DNA from: Amblyomma americanum
Taxonomy: Eukaryota > Arthropoda > Arachnida > Ixodida > Ixodidae
Length of the DNA stretch: 64,000 bases
Direction: 5' to 3'
NCBI RefSeq assembly: GCF_052857255.1
Contig: NC_135497.1
Span: forward strand, 547,069,531-547,133,530
In this document: positions 63,822 to 64,000 of the stretch, piece after piece
Layout: each line of letters opens with the position of its first letter
How positions within the stretch are numbered: position 1 is the stretch's first letter
Program-made: the position numbers and the translations under genes
The notes under the pieces: generated by a model
The model's input: only the letters and a program-made list of their open reading frames with translations
Databases searched by the model: none
What the model was told of the DNA's origin: nothing

Positions 63822-63887
63822 GTCAGCGCAACCGGTCCTTTGACTGGTCCCCTGTTTTTGGGCGCAATAAAAGAGTTTACCTACCTA
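63822..63887 (+). terminator. 3' UTR and polyadenylation signal of the I-type LINE
   Basis: Only 66 bp lie between the ORF2 stop and the right target-site duplication. AATAAA is at 63,866-63,871, followed by AAGAGTTTACCTACCTAC, a short TACC-type repeat that forms the 3' end. I-type LINEs end in such short tandem repeats and not in long poly(A). A small inverted repeat (ACCGGTCC...GACTGGTCC) near 63,830-63,850 could form a hairpin. Confidence 0.75.
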
Positions 63888-63903
63888 CCGGTGAATGGAC
63901 GGG
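63888..63903. repeat. Right 16-bp target-site duplication of the I-type LINE
   Basis: CCGGTGAATGGACGGG, identical to 53,633-53,648. Confidence 0.93.
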
Positions 63904-64000
63904 ATTTTTGAAACCACGTGACATGCTCACTTAACCTGGCTTAAAAGAACGCCACGACCACCGCTCGAACCTTTTGGGAGCGGCGCAGCGCACGCAGCAG
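63904..64000. repeat. Satellite array, block 3 (partial divergent monomer)
   Basis: The satellite resumes in register right after the target-site duplication: ATTTTTGAAACCACGTGACA, then a type B-like TGCTCACTTAACCTGG. The unit is divergent (CGACCACCGCTCGAACCTTT, GGGAGCGGCGCAGCGCACGC), like the edge monomers left of the LINE. The window ends inside this monomer. Confidence 0.93.

Larger units (their letters stand above)
53649..63887 (+). mobile_element. I-superfamily non-LTR retrotransposon (interrupted, near full length)
   Basis: A LINE of about 5.7 kb once the nested 4,539 bp are discounted. Order: 5' UTR, ORF1 with zinc knuckles, ORF2 with AP-type endonuclease, reverse transcriptase and RNase H, then a short 3' UTR with AATAAA and a tail of about three TACC units. 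The RNase H domain after the reverse transcriptase places it in the I superfamily. A 16-bp target-site duplication of satellite sequence proves insertion into the array. ORF1 is split by the CR1/L2-type element and ORF2 has one frameshift. Similar RNase H-bearing I-type LINEs are common in tick genomes, which is part of my reason for suspecting a tick. Confidence 0.93.

Overview
This is a non-genic eukaryotic window: a long satellite DNA array interrupted by three retrotransposon insertions. I see no host protein gene, no tRNA or rRNA, no CRISPR and nothing bacterial. The mix of a Penelope-like element with a GIY-YIG nuclease, an I-superfamily LINE with an RNase H domain and a CR1/L2-type LINE suits an arthropod. 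A hard tick is my best guess, from general familiarity with tick transposons; no species marker is present.

Layout. (1) 1-19,686, 23,372-53,648 and 63,888-64,000 are one satellite family, about 50 kb in total and roughly 230 monomers of ~216 bp. The array has several layers of higher-order repeats, including a near-perfect tandem duplication of 5,190 bp (33.15-43.53 kb). Nearly every monomer carries the palindromes CACGTG and CAGCTG about 64 bp apart. Monomers become clearly divergent from ~53.0 kb rightwards, as expected near an array edge. (2) 19,687-23,371 is a Penelope-like element made of two 5'-truncated copies joined 5' end to 5' end, giving a ~1.64 kb inverted repeat around a 364-bp centre, flanked by a 12-bp target-site duplication. 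(3) 53,649-63,887 is an almost full-length I-type LINE (about 5.7 kb before interruption) with a 16-bp target-site duplication cut in the satellite. (4) 55,285-59,818 is a CR1/L2-type LINE on the minus strand, inserted into ORF1 of the I-type LINE with a 5-bp duplication. The 4,539 bp added are a multiple of three, and removing them rejoins the ORF in frame.

The most interesting object is the CR1/L2-type element. Its 5' end carries two copies of a 258-bp monomer with a TATA-like box just upstream of an ATG. Its ORF1 starts with a ~70-residue leader ending in a canonical 2A ribosome-skipping motif (DVESNPGP). ORF2 follows ORF1 in the same frame across a single TAG, with no ATG before its endonuclease domain. 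Together this suggests polyprotein-style expression (leader / 2A / ORF1p / stop readthrough / ORF2p).

Lesions: the I-type ORF2 has a frameshift explained exactly by a 4-bp tandem duplication. The CR1-type ORF2 has a frameshift at a 10-nt A run and one nonsense codon. Both Penelope copies lack the 5' half of the coding region. None of the copies can therefore make all of its proteins intact as written. The order of events is satellite first, then the I-type LINE, then the CR1-type LINE; the Penelope insertion is separate and probably recent, because its two arms differ at only about eight positions.
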